Assembly: GCA_035297145.1 (NCBI GenBank)
Contig: DATGZN010000058.1
Span: 1 to 64,000 of the forward strand
Length of the DNA: 64,000 bases
Direction of reading: 5' to 3'
Source of the DNA: QHXW01 sp035297145
GTDB taxonomy: Bacteria; Acidobacteriota; Terriglobia; Bryobacterales; Bryobacteraceae
The stretch's first letter is position 1. The number at the start of each line of letters is the position of its first letter. The notes under the pieces are model-generated. The model searched no databases and was not told where the DNA came from. It saw nothing but the letters and a program-made list of their open reading frames with translations. Positions 35,514 through 43,659 of this stretch are shown here, piece after piece. The position numbers and the translations under genes are program-made.

Positions 35514-35987
35514 CTAGAGATGCGCCTGTTCTGGCGCGAGCTCGGCCGTCAATACGATCTCGACGCATGCGCCGAGCGGAATCTGAGCAACTCCAAACGC
35601 CGCGCGCGCATGCCGGCCCGCCTCGCCGAACACCGCCTGAAAAAGCTCGGATGCTCCATTCGCAACCAGGTGATGCTCCATGAAGGCGGGGCCGCTATTC
35701 ACCAGTACCGTGATGTTGACAATCCGTGCGATTCGCTTGAGGTCCCCGGCTGCGCCCTGAAGAGTACCGAGCAGGTCAATGGCAACCAGGCGGGCTGCTT
35801 CCCGGCCTTCTTCGGTGGCCATGTTGATGCCAAGCTGACCTCGCCAAGGCTGACCGTTTCTCTTCGCGATGTGGCCGGAGACGAAGATCAGATTGCCGGT
35901 CTGGACGTACGGCAGGTAGGCGGCAACCGGCGGAGTAACCTGCGGGACCTCGATCCCCATGCGGGCGAGAGTGTCGTAGACGGACAT
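35514..35987 (-). CDS. RidA-family protein (YER057c/UK114-like)
   Basis: A 157-residue protein with the RidA-like features YVQTGNLIFVSGHIAK, QLGINMATEEGREAARLVAIDLLGTLQ and SELFQAVFGEAGRHARAAFGVAQIPLGACVEIVLTAEL. It is about 25 residues longer than canonical RidA. The conserved Arg of active RidA (NGRATR-type) corresponds to HARAAFG, where Arg is shifted, so the deaminase activity is not certain. RidA hydrolyses reactive enamines such as 2-aminoacrylate made by PLP dehydratases. It is two bases downstream of a dehydratase gene, a pairing that supports this role. Confidence 0.82.
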   Translation of the reverse strand: MSVYDTLARMGIEVPQVTPPVAAYLPYVQTGNLIFVSGHIAKRNGQPWRGQLGINMATEEGREAARLVAIDLLGTLQGAAGDLKRIARIVNITVLVNSGPAFMEHHLVANGASELFQAVFGEAGRHARAAFGVAQIPLGACVEIVLTAELAPEQAHL

Positions 35988-35989
35988 GG

Positions 35990-36949
35990 TTATGATTGCG
36001 CGGCGGCCTTTCGGAACGAGACCGCGCTCGTATTTCCTCCGCAGACCACCACGCCGACCCGTTCGTTCGGCTGTGGCTCGTATTTTTTCGAAAGTAGAGC
36101 GGCCAAGGCTGCCGCGCCGCCGGGCTCGGCGGCGACGCGCAAAACGTCCCACAGCGCCTCCTGCGCGCTTTGGATCGCATCATCGGTGACCAGGACGACA
36201 CGCCTGACCAATGACTGGGTAATGGGAAACGCGAGCTCGCCAACACGTTTGGGTGCCAGGGAGTCGGCTGCAATACCACCGGCCGGGGAATCCACAGGGC
36301 GACCTGCCGCAAGCGCATTGGTCAGGGTTGGCGCCGCCTCCGGCTCGACGCCGATGACTTGGATTCGTCCGCCATACCAGGCAGCGATGCCGCCAATCAG
36401 CCCGCCTCCGCCAACCGCGACCAGCAGGGTGTCCAGGGCCGGAGCCTGCTGTTCGATTTCCAGGCCAACACTGCCCTGGCCGAGCAGCGTCTCCACGTCG
36501 TTATAGGCATGGACCGGAAGGGCGCCCGACTGCTTGGTCCAGGCTTCGCAAGCGGCCAACGCCTCAGCGTAGCTGTCGCCCGAGATCACCAGATCGGCCC
36601 CATAACTGCGAATCCGGTCGATTTTCGACGGCGAAGCCACACTCGGAACGAAGATCGTGGCGCGCGCCCGAAGCTTGTGCGCCGCAAATGCCACGGCCGC
36701 CCCATGATTCCCGCCCGATGCGGCTGCCACGCCCTCGGCGGGCAATTCGCGGCTCAGGAGATTGGCGAACGCGCCTCTGGTCTTGAAAGATCCGGTGTGT
36801 TGGAGCAGTTCGAGCTTCAATCGCAGATTGGTAAAATGCAGACCAAGGTCGGCGCCGTCGACTTCGACCACCGGGGTGCGGCGAATCCACGGCCGGATGA
36901 GCCGTTCGGTGGTGGCAATCGCCTGAGGATTGATGACGGCAGTGAGCAT
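35990..36949 (-). CDS. PLP-dependent threonine/serine dehydratase-like enzyme
   Basis: A 319-residue fold-type II PLP enzyme. LKLELLQHTGSFKTRGA carries the Schiff-base lysine, AAASGGNHGAAVAFAA binds the substrate carboxylate, and VGGGGLIGG is the phosphate-binding glycine loop. VVVCGGNTS is the C-terminal element near the pyridine nitrogen. There is no ACT regulatory domain, so it is of the catabolic or single-domain type. It would deaminate threonine or serine through an enamine, which explains the neighbouring RidA gene. It is divergent from an ArsR-type regulator with a shared promoter region of 42 bases. Confidence 0.9.
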   Translation of the reverse strand: MLTAVINPQAIATTERLIRPWIRRTPVVEVDGADLGLHFTNLRLKLELLQHTGSFKTRGAFANLLSRELPAEGVAAASGGNHGAAVAFAAHKLRARATIFVPSVASPSKIDRIRSYGADLVISGDSYAEALAACEAWTKQSGALPVHAYNDVETLLGQGSVGLEIEQQAPALDTLLVAVGGGGLIGGIAAWYGGRIQVIGVEPEAAPTLTNALAAGRPVDSPAGGIAADSLAPKRVGELAFPITQSLVRRVVLVTDDAIQSAQEALWDVLRVAAEPGGAAALAALLSKKYEPQPNERVGVVVCGGNTSAVSFRKAAAQS

Positions 36950-36960
36950 GGGCGAGTTCC

Positions 36961-36990
36961 AGTATACTTAGGCAGTTGGCTAATTGTCTA
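36961..36990 (-). promoter_or_regulatory. Candidate promoter of the dehydratase-RidA operon
   Basis: On the minus strand, TAGACA (36985-36990), 18 bases, then TATACT (36961-36966). The -10 box is part of the palindrome AGTATACT (36961-36968), so it could also serve the divergent regulator gene. The predicted leader before the ATG at 36949 is only about five bases. Confidence 0.4.
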
Positions 36991-36991
36991 T

Positions 36992-37291
36992 ATGAAAATG
37001 GATGTTACGCTTCGCGCAATTGCCAATGAACGGCGTTTGCAGATCCTGGAGTGGCTCAAGGCGCCGCGCCGGCACTTCCCCAAGCAGATAGACGGGGATC
37101 TGGTAAAAGACGGGGTCTGCGGCCTGTTCATCGCCCGCAAGCTCAAGGTGACACAGCCGACCGCCAGCGAGCACCTCAACATCCTGGCGGATGCCGGACT
37201 GGTTCGCGGCAAGCGTATCAAGCAGTGGACGTTTTATCAGCGGGACGAAGTCGCGCTTCGCAAACTGAAGAACCTCATGTCAAAGCTGTAA
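36992..37291 (+). CDS. ArsR-family winged-helix transcriptional regulator
   Basis: A 99-residue protein with the ArsR fold: LRAIANERRLQILEWLKAP, then IARKLKVTQPTASEHLNILADAGLVRGKRIKQWTFYQRDE with the recognition helix and wing. There is no CxC metal-binding motif in the alpha3 helix, so it is probably not a metal sensor; a Cys in KDGVCGLF is the only one. It is divergent from the PLP dehydratase, and probably controls that operon. The tRNA-Arg fragment begins 18 bases after its stop. Confidence 0.85.
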   Translation: MKMDVTLRAIANERRLQILEWLKAPRRHFPKQIDGDLVKDGVCGLFIARKLKVTQPTASEHLNILADAGLVRGKRIKQWTFYQRDEVALRKLKNLMSKL

Positions 37292-37309
37292 AATGCCATG
37301 CGGTTTATC

Positions 37310-37354
37310 TGGCGCGCCCGGAGAGACTCGAACTCCCGACCTACTGGTTCGAAG
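37310..37354 (-). other. attL-like 3' fragment of tRNA-Arg (anticodon TCG)
   Basis: Read on the minus strand, this is the 3' half of a tRNA-Arg. It holds anticodon loop CTTCGAA (37348-37354), CCAGT of the anticodon stem, the variable loop, the T arm GGGAG-TTCGAGT-CTCTC, acceptor strand CGGGCGC, discriminator G and CCA. The 5' half does not follow: the bases upstream of the loop cannot pair with CCAGT or form a D arm. A tyrosine recombinase gene begins 170 bases further on. This is the usual scar of integration into a tRNA gene; the intact tRNA should be at the other end of the element. Confidence 0.75.
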
Positions 37355-37523
37355 TTCGTAGGTCTTTCGTCCACCGTTTCTATTGGCTTCCATGCTCTAT
37401 AACTTAGCGACCCCTTCATGCCAGCCTGTCCGCCCTGTACGGTGGCAGTCCGTCGTGTTGGCAGTCAAGGTTGCAGTCAAAACTACTGTGGTGGAAGACA
37501 TTGTTCCAAACAGTGAGACGAGG

Positions 37524-38516
37524 CTATAGCCCCAGCTTCCCCGCGGAATTCTCCCGAAACAAGCTCCCATCCCGTATGTACCGCCGAACCATCTGCACCG
37601 ACCGATGCCCAGTCTGATTCATGATCGACCGCTCCGAGGCCCCTGCAATAGCCGCGGCCGTCGCGTGCCCTGCCCTGAGCGAATGCCCCGCGTATTTGTC
37701 AGCGTCCAGGCTGGACCGCTCCGCGAGTTTCTTGACGATGCGTGCCACATCCTGCCCTGACAACCGACTCGACTGTAGTTGTCCATGCCGATTGATGGAG
37801 CGGAACAGCGGGCCGCCACTAATACCTGCCTGCTCTACCCACCCCTGCAGAACCCGAACCGGGCACGTTTCGGGATTCGAGCCGTAGGGCACCCCGATCT
37901 TCCTGCCCGCTGCCTGTTGATCCACCTTTGACCGCCGCAACGTGATTGTCAGCCCGTCCTTGCTGAAGGTGCAATCCTCAATGTCCAGCCCGATCAGCTC
38001 CGACCGCCGGAACGCTCCGGCAAACCCGAGCAGGATTAGCGCACGGTCGCGTAGGCCGATCAGTCCCGCGTCTGTGGCGTCCACCATGGCGCGAATATCG
38101 TCCGTGAGCGTTGGCGCCTTCTGGTTAGCCGCGGTCCCGAGAGTCCGGCGGATTCCCTTCATGGTGTTGGCCACGATGGAGCTATGCGTAGGCGATTCCA
38201 GCCCGACGGCCTTGTGCGCCTCTGCAATGGCGTTCAGCCGCCTCTGGATGCTCCCCACCTTGAGGTGCCCGGCACACCCCGCAATGTAGGAGGCAACCGT
38301 CTCCGATGCGGCTGGCAGGGGCCCCAGATTGTGTGCCTCACACCACGCGCAAAAGTGGCGCCAATCGCTCTGGTAGCCCCGTAGCGTGTTCTCTGCCTTA
38401 GATGCCCGGATGAACTCCCGGACCTGTTCTTGCAGTGGCACCGAAGGGAGTGGAGTCATGTCCGCCCCCTTTGCGCCACTGTGTAGCGGCCCGATCACCT
38501 CAGTCTCGGGCGTCAT
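37524..38516 (-). CDS. Tyrosine recombinase/integrase of the tRNA-Arg element
   Basis: A 330-residue phage-type integrase. The core-binding SAM-like domain (VPLQEQVREFIRASKAENTLRGY) is residues 25-125; the catalytic domain has Arg170/171 in AFRRSELIGL, HSLRAGH with His278 and Arg281, His304 in QTGHRS, and the nucleophile Tyr313 in VRRYIRDG. All active residues are there, so the enzyme should be functional. It points towards the tRNA-Arg fragment (att site). Its ATG overlaps the stop of a small upstream ORF by 4 bases. Confidence 0.92.
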   Translation of the reverse strand: MTPETEVIGPLHSGAKGADMTPLPSVPLQEQVREFIRASKAENTLRGYQSDWRHFCAWCEAHNLGPLPAASETVASYIAGCAGHLKVGSIQRRLNAIAEAHKAVGLESPTHSSIVANTMKGIRRTLGTAANQKAPTLTDDIRAMVDATDAGLIGLRDRALILLGFAGAFRRSELIGLDIEDCTFSKDGLTITLRRSKVDQQAAGRKIGVPYGSNPETCPVRVLQGWVEQAGISGGPLFRSINRHGQLQSSRLSGQDVARIVKKLAERSSLDADKYAGHSLRAGHATAAAIAGASERSIMNQTGHRSVQMVRRYIRDGSLFRENSAGKLGL

Positions 38517-38686
38517 GACCTCACCTCCACGTTTGAGACTTCATCCGTACCAAGCGTTATCAATGCCAGCCCGAACACGGCAGCCAGCACCATCCCCACC
38601 TCCGCGGGCGCCAGATCTGCCCAGAGCATCGCGGATGCAGTAAAGGCGAACATGAGAGCGTCCCAGAAACACCAGCGGTCAGTCAT
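38513..38686 (-). CDS. Small membrane protein coupled to the integrase gene
   Basis: A 57-codon frame whose ATG (38684-38686) overlaps the end of the upstream gene by eight bases and whose TGA overlaps the integrase ATG by four bases. This double overlap is the main reason to believe it is translated. It has two hydrophobic stretches (about residues 8-23 and 27-45) and a short acidic tail, so a two-helix inner-membrane protein is likely. Function unknown; no family is recognised. Confidence 0.55.
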   Translation of the reverse strand: MTDRWCFWDALMFAFTASAMLWADLAPAEVGMVLAAVFGLALITLGTDEVSNVEVRS

Positions 38687-39059
38687 GGCGCGCCCCCTTG
38701 CTGCCCTTGGCCTGACGCTTCGCCGCGGACTTGGCCGGTTTTCGCTTCAGCCCCGCGGCTGTCGTGGCCATGTCATCTGGATCTTCGTAGCGCTTCTCCC
38801 ACTGTCGCCGTAACCGGCCGAACCGTGTCCAGTCGTTCTGCTCGCGGTCGTGCATGACCCCAAGCAGCTCGAAATTGGCCCAGGTCCTGGTTTCTTCGAC
38901 TAATACCTGGACGCCGCGAAGGTGTCCGTGGCGGAAAAAAGGAAACCGCTGGAGCCGAACCAGATCCGCTAATACCTGCTCGAATCCTTGGTTCAGCGAG
39001 TGGACGCTTTCGTAGACCCTGAGCTTTTGCGCGGAGTGCTTCAGGCGTTGGCCGGTCAT
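38679..39059 (-). CDS. Hypothetical protein of the integrative element
   Basis: A 126-residue soluble protein, mostly helical, with YESVHSLNQGFEQVLADLVRLQRFPFF and VLVEETRTWANFELLGVMHDREQNDWTRFGRLRRQWEKRY, and a Lys/Arg/Ala-rich disordered tail (about the last 25 residues) that may bind nucleic acid. The ATG at 39059 overlaps the ArdC-like gene stop by four bases (ATGA), so it belongs to the same operon: ardC-like, this gene, small membrane protein, integrase. No family recognised. Confidence 0.7.
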   Translation of the reverse strand: MTGQRLKHSAQKLRVYESVHSLNQGFEQVLADLVRLQRFPFFRHGHLRGVQVLVEETRTWANFELLGVMHDREQNDWTRFGRLRRQWEKRYEDPDDMATTAAGLKRKPAKSAAKRQAKGSKGARHD

Positions 39060-39976
39060 GCTGCCACCTCGGCCGTGCGCGCGGACTGCCCTGCCTGCTG
39101 AATGATGTAATCTGCCGCCTGTTGCGCCTTGGATGCCGCTGTGAAAATGGCCCGCTTGTCGGCTTTCAGAACCTTGAGCCATGATGCGATGTACTGTGCA
39201 TGATCCGGCCGCGGTTCACTGCTCAGCCCCAGATGCGCCAGGGCGAAAGCAGCCGTCAGTTCGGCTACGAGTTCCTCAACGCTGTAGGCGTTATCGCCGA
39301 AGCGCTTGCCCAACTGCCTATCGCAACGGTTACCCGTAGAAGTCCAATGCCCTGTCTCATGGGCCCGCGTGCCGTAATAATCCAACGGAGTGAAGAAGGC
39401 TGCGAACGGTGGCAGCGTAATGGTATCGGTATCAGGAGAGTAGAATGCCCGATTGCCCTGATGCACAACACGCGCGTTGATGCCACGGAAGAACTGCTCA
39501 GCCTGCTCGATTCGCTGCTCGATGGGCGTTTCCGTGTCTGCCTTAGGCGTGTACCCGTCTGCTTGTGCGGCATTGAACACGGAGTAACCGCGCGTGAACA
39601 GCAGCCGTGATCCAGACTTAGGCGTATCTTCGCCGTCGTCCGTCTCACTGGCATTGTGGGCGAACTTCCAGAACACTACCGTGGTAGCCTTCTCGCCCTT
39701 GCGAACCTGGGCGCCACGTTCCTGCCATTGCTGATATGTACCCCATTCCCCACGCTCATAACCCTTGGCCTGAGCAGCAGCCCACAGACACACGGTATTG
39801 ATGCCCCTGTAGGGCTTCTTGCTCACTACATTGACTGGAGAGAAGGCAAACCTGCCTGAGGTGTGCCAGGGCATGCGCCAGTTGCTCACCCCTTGTTCAA
39901 TTGCGTTGACGATTTGGGACGTGACGCGCGCGTAAACGTCCCGCTGTTCGGTTGCGGTACTCTCGTTTGTAGACAT
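39056..39976 (-). CDS. ArdC-like antirestriction protein with zincin domain
   Basis: A 306-residue protein of the ArdC type. The N-terminal ssDNA-binding domain has QIVNAIEQGVSNWRMPW, KPYRGINTVCLW and WGTYQQWQERGAQVRKGEKATTVVFWK. The C-terminal zincin-like domain has HETGH at residues 206-210 with a downstream Glu in YSVEELVAELTAAF. Plasmid and phage ArdC proteins protect incoming DNA from restriction and bind single-stranded DNA. It is the first gene of the operon that ends with the integrase, a sensible place for early expression after transfer. Confidence 0.9.
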   Translation of the reverse strand: MSTNESTATEQRDVYARVTSQIVNAIEQGVSNWRMPWHTSGRFAFSPVNVVSKKPYRGINTVCLWAAAQAKGYERGEWGTYQQWQERGAQVRKGEKATTVVFWKFAHNASETDDGEDTPKSGSRLLFTRGYSVFNAAQADGYTPKADTETPIEQRIEQAEQFFRGINARVVHQGNRAFYSPDTDTITLPPFAAFFTPLDYYGTRAHETGHWTSTGNRCDRQLGKRFGDNAYSVEELVAELTAAFALAHLGLSSEPRPDHAQYIASWLKVLKADKRAIFTAASKAQQAADYIIQQAGQSARTAEVAA

Positions 39977-40701
39977 CGTGTTGCCTTTCCAACTCGGTGT
40001 TTAGGGGCCGTGCCAGGCGTCACCCTGTCGCGGTCCCGATTGTCAGCTCTGGTGTGCGATTCGCTCTAAGAATCGATCACTAGAACCAGCCTCAGAATAG
40101 AGCTTACCGGCATAAGGTACAAGAAGAATCTGCAGGTATCTTTGGATGCGCGGTTAGGTGCTGCGTGAACCGAGTAGGCGAAGTCTGCCGCACGATTGAG
40201 TTGTCCAAGGGTCCCCCAGCGCACCCCGGCGTCGAGTCCGATTGATCGCAGGCACTATTATTTTTTTTTTTGCCCAGTGAGCCGCGATTTTTTTGAGAAC
40301 TGTGCGGAGAATTCGACGATTGTGTTCGATTGCGTGTGACTCCGTTATTTGCCAAGCTGCGATACATATGTACTGTTAGTAGCCTTAGAGTGACTTAGTA
40401 ACTTAGTTGGCTAACCGTCGTGTTTTACGCCACCCAAACTCCTCCTGACTCGTCAAAAGAATTCGTGAGTTACCTTCAGTTCGGGGAGCTTGCCACCTGA
40501 GTGGAAGAGCGCCCAATTCCAGGACATGGAACCTGTGGAAGGTAGCCTGCGTCCACCCTTCGGCAACACGTGATCCGTTCGGATCTGTCGCCCAAACCGA
40601 TCCAGAAACACGCCGACAACCTGTGGGTGTTGGGCGGGGAGATCGTCCGCGATCTAAACCGATAAGTGAAAGGATTTCCCGGATGAGGGCATAATGGGAG
40701 C
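39977..40701. other. Intergenic region with an 11-T run and a dispersed repeat copy
   Basis: No gene is supported in these 725 bases. The stretch holds the promoter side of the ArdC-like gene, a run of eleven T (40261-40271) and the first copy of a repeat found again at 42355 (listed separately). Confidence 0.5.
40345..40406. repeat. Direct repeat, copy 1, flanking the M48-like/CDF-like gene pair
   Basis: About 62 bases beginning TTATTTGCCAAGCTGCGATA and ending in TTAGTAAC-type octamers. It matches 42355-42416 at roughly five of every six positions, in the same orientation, 2.0 kb apart. Confidence 0.7.
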
Positions 40702-41523
40702 ATGACGGCTAGAATTTTGTGCGTGATTTCGCTTCTGGTCGGGACCGCGATGGCGCAGCAGGAGCGCGAACTCGGGAAAGGAGTTAGTTCCCACAGCACC
40801 GAGAAGGAAATCGCGCTCGGGAATCAGTTGGCAACCGAGTTCCGGCGCTACACTCGGCCGGTCGGGAGCGCGGCGGCACTGGCGTATGTCAATGGGATCG
40901 GGCAGCGGCTGGCGTTGCAGATTGGTGGACCACCGTTCACGTACACGTTTGCGTTGATCGCGGACGACCCGACTGCGATCCACGAAGTTGCGGCGTTTCC
41001 GGGCGGGTTTCTGTTCGTGCCATCGGCGCTGATTCTGGCGGTGAAGGATGAGGACGAGCTTGCCGGCATGTTGGCGAATGCGATCGCGCACGTCGCGACA
41101 TTCGATAGGCCGAAGGCGGGACTTGTGAACATGGCCAGCGTGCCGCTGATCTATACGGGCGGATGGACCGGGTACGCGATGCGGGAGGGCCAGTCTTTGG
41201 CACTACCGTTGGGCCTGCTGGAAACGTGGCGGAGGTACGAGCTCGATGCCGACCGTCTGGCGGCACGCACAATGGCGGCTGCGGGATACGATCCGGCCGC
41301 CCTGGTCCGGTATATCGAGCGTGTGCAGGCGCCGGATGAGGTGCAGCCAAAGATGTTGTCGGGTCTGCCCCTGCGCTCGCAGCGCGTGGAGGCAATTCGC
41401 GCCGTAATAGGCGACCTTCCCGCGCAGGTGTATGGGACGCACGAAGGTCTGGAGAAAGTGCAGGAAGACGTGTGGCGGCTGACCGCGAGTACGCCGAAGG
41501 CGCCGCCAACTCTGTCAAAATAG
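40702..41523 (+). CDS. M48-type peptidase homologue with a degenerate zinc motif
   Basis: A 273-residue exported protein (signal peptide MTARILCVISLLVGTAMAQ) with the layout of small M48 peptidases: EKEIALGNQLATEFRR, a YVNGIGQRLA helix, FALIADDPTAIHEVAAFPGGFLFVPSALI, DEDELAGMLA, and ELDADRLAARTMAAAGYDP. The HExxH zinc motif, expected right after DELAGMLA, reads NAIAH (residues 126-130). The first His and the catalytic Glu are replaced by Asn and Ala. The third-ligand region (YELDAD, residues 179-184) is kept. It should not be a peptidase; a chaperone-like or regulatory role is possible. The gene and its neighbour lie between two direct repeats. Confidence 0.75.
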   Translation: MTARILCVISLLVGTAMAQQERELGKGVSSHSTEKEIALGNQLATEFRRYTRPVGSAAALAYVNGIGQRLALQIGGPPFTYTFALIADDPTAIHEVAAFPGGFLFVPSALILAVKDEDELAGMLANAIAHVATFDRPKAGLVNMASVPLIYTGGWTGYAMREGQSLALPLGLLETWRRYELDADRLAARTMAAAGYDPAALVRYIERVQAPDEVQPKMLSGLPLRSQRVEAIRAVIGDLPAQVYGTHEGLEKVQEDVWRLTASTPKAPPTLSK

Positions 41524-41651
41524 CGCTACCGCTTTAGCGTCCAGTGAGAGTTCCACTTTGAGAACCGCGCTAGAGAATCCGGACGATTGGGTAGTGGGTC
41601 AGTTCGATATCCGCCCAACGAATCAGGAGAGCTATGCTTTAGGAAGCAAAC

Positions 41652-42299
41652 GTGGCCGAGCATGTCCAGATCGAAGTTCAGCTTTCAAAGTCCAGTATCG
41701 TCACTTGCGCACCGAAGCGGTACTCCGCTACGGTGTTCTGGCTTCAGGGAATCACCCTCCTATGGATGCTCGCCGAGTGCGGCCTGTCACTCTATGCGGC
41801 CGCGGCGGCACATAGCCCCGCCATGCTCGCATTCGGCTCCGACAGCCTCGTGGAGCTATTGTCCGCGGGAGTAGTTCTTTTGCAGTTCCTGCCTCAAGTC
41901 GCCATCTCCGAACGGATCGCTGCTCGTGCTGCTGGCGCTCTACTGTTCGCTCTTGCTCTTATTGTCTGCGTCACGGCAATTGGTTCTTTGGCATTGCGCC
42001 TACGCCCTGAAACAAGCCGCCTCGGTATAGGAATCACCGGGGCTGCTCTGATCGCGATGCCTATTTTGGCTAGCCTGAAGCGCCGGGAAGCACGTCGAAG
42101 CAACAACGCCGCTCTGGCTGCCGATGCAGTGCAATCGGCCACGTGTGCTTACCTGGCCGTGATTGCCCTCACTGGCCTAGCGATAAACGCACTTTTCCAT
42201 TTCGGTTGGTTTGATTCACTTGCCGCCTTGGTTGCCGTACCGTTGCTTCTGAAGGAAGGTCGTGCAGTCTGGCACGGCAGAGTGTGCGGTTGCTGTTAA
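41652..42299 (+). CDS. Cation diffusion facilitator-like membrane protein without the cytoplasmic domain
   Basis: A 215-residue protein with six hydrophobic helices (from about residue 27 to 204). SDSLVELLSAGVV in the second helix region and LAADAVQSATCAYLAV in the fifth match the paired Asp-containing helices that hold the transport site of CDF transporters. The usual C-terminal metal-binding cytoplasmic domain is missing, and the protein ends in HGRVCGCC, a small Cys cluster. It starts at a GTG with AGGAAG six bases upstream. It may move divalent cations; direction and metal are unknown. Confidence 0.7.
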   Translation: MAEHVQIEVQLSKSSIVTCAPKRYSATVFWLQGITLLWMLAECGLSLYAAAAAHSPAMLAFGSDSLVELLSAGVVLLQFLPQVAISERIAARAAGALLFALALIVCVTAIGSLALRLRPETSRLGIGITGAALIAMPILASLKRREARRSNNAALAADAVQSATCAYLAVIALTGLAINALFHFGWFDSLAALVAVPLLLKEGRAVWHGRVCGCC

Positions 42300-42354
42300 G
42301 CCCAGCCTGTGGATTCAGACTGACATCTGCCGACGATTGGTGGGCGTGTTACGC

Positions 42355-42480
42355 TTATTTGGCAAGCTGCGATGTATATGTACTGTTAGGAACCTTAGAG
42401 TAACTTAGTAGGTTAGTGAGTTAGTGAGTTAGTGAGTTAGTGAGTTAGTGACTTAGTGACGTAGCAGCTTAGTAGGTTAG
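42355..42480. repeat. Direct repeat, copy 2, extended by an octamer array
   Basis: The first 62 bases match the copy at 40345. From 42405 the sequence becomes a tandem array of 8-base units: TTAGTAGG, four TTAGTGAG, two TTAGTGAC, one GTAGCAGC, another TTAGTAGG and a partial unit. Copy 1 has only two to three such octamers, so the array expanded here. Confidence 0.8.
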
Positions 42481-42501
42481 AAAGCTACCCCTCAGGGTGC
42501 A

Positions 42502-43659
42502 TCATTCTAATTGCAAAGAAGATTTGGATGACCGACAAGCCGTGGAACGGAACCGGGCCGGAGCAGTCTGTGCCGCGTCCGTCCAATCCGGGCTGGCACC
42601 TCGGAGCAGATCTGCGGCTAGTTCCCCCACGGCGGCACTGGTCATCATGCCAAAGCCGCCAAGCCCTGAGACATGGAAAAGTCCGGGCAAGTCCGCATCG
42701 GGACCGATCAGCGGCCGCCGGTCGGGAGCAAACGTCCTAAGACAGGCCCACTGGCGGCGAATCGACAGATCGCTAAGGAAGGGAGCTACGCGCCCCAGTT
42801 TTTCGGCAAGCAATTCCGCCGCCGCCGTATCCGTGGGCGGAATCCCCGGCGCGGAGGGTGTTTCGTCGCACGGGGACAGCAGAAGCCCATCGCCTTCAGC
42901 GCGGAAATAGAGCGCTGGCTCCTCGAACCAGACAAACGGATCGCTAGCGCCGACCAGATCCAGTTGGCCGGAGACGAAGAGGTGACGACGCCGGGGCTGC
43001 AACGGCAGCGGACTGTCGGCGCGCCCGAGGTGGCCAGCCCAAGCCCCGCTGGCGTCGATGACGGTATCAGCAAAGATCTCGCCCTGGCTGGTGCGGACGC
43101 CCACTACGCGACCGCCTTTCAGGATCAGCTCCTCCGCCGCGCAGTTGGTTGCCAAGCAGAATCCAGCGCTGCGGGCGATTCCCAAGTATCGGCTCAACAG
43201 CGCATGGATGTCGACGACGCCTTCTTCAGGACACCACAAAGCCAGATCGAATTGGATATCCCGAAGGAAGACGAATCGCGCCTTGGCGACCGGGGCAGCA
43301 AGCATCTGGCAGGCGACGCCCTGCGACTGTAGCACGGCGAAGACTGCTTCTGACTCCTCAAGCTGGCTCTTGTCGCACAGGGTCAGGCCGCCAGTGGCAC
43401 GCAGAATCTCGGATGGCGATTCCTCTAGCGCGCGAATGTGCGACGTCGTGCGCCAAGCCAGCGAAGCGATCAGGCTATCGGACTCCGACAGCTTGGACAG
43501 CGCGGCATTGCGACCCGAGGCATGTACTCCAAACGAGAACTCCCGTTCCAGGATCACGCCGCTGGAGCGGCCGCGACGGCTCAGGGCCCAGGCCGTGGCG
43601 GCACCGGCGAACCCTGCGCCGACGATAATGTATTCGCTAGCGGAAGGGAGAGGCTTCAT
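42502..43659 (-). CDS. FAD-dependent oxidoreductase of the D-amino-acid oxidase family
   Basis: A 385-residue DAO-type flavoprotein. The N-terminal dinucleotide-binding motif is YIIVGAGFAGAATAWALSRRG followed by ILERE. GRNAALSKLSE, FADTVIDASGAWAGHLGR and HVSGLGGFGMMTSAAVGELAADLL are the conserved DAO elements near FAD. Such enzymes oxidise amines or amino acids (glycine or D-amino acids). The ATG at 43659 follows a remnant of another gene that shares this strand; the longer frame to 43761 would read through that remnant. Substrate unknown. Confidence 0.85.
   Translation of the reverse strand: MKPLPSASEYIIVGAGFAGAATAWALSRRGRSSGVILEREFSFGVHASGRNAALSKLSESDSLIASLAWRTTSHIRALEESPSEILRATGGLTLCDKSQLEESEAVFAVLQSQGVACQMLAAPVAKARFVFLRDIQFDLALWCPEEGVVDIHALLSRYLGIARSAGFCLATNCAAEELILKGGRVVGVRTSQGEIFADTVIDASGAWAGHLGRADSPLPLQPRRRHLFVSGQLDLVGASDPFVWFEEPALYFRAEGDGLLLSPCDETPSAPGIPPTDTAAAELLAEKLGRVAPFLSDLSIRRQWACLRTFAPDRRPLIGPDADLPGLFHVSGLGGFGMMTSAAVGELAADLLRGASPDWTDAAQTAPARFRSTACRSSKSSLQLE

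Noticed and set aside
37310..37400. Complete tRNA gene
   Set aside because: The 3' half is perfect but the bases upstream of the anticodon loop do not pair with CCAGT or form a D arm, so only a fragment remains.
42405..42480. CRISPR array
   Set aside because: The octamers are directly adjacent with no spacers, and no cas genes are near; it is a simple tandem repeat.
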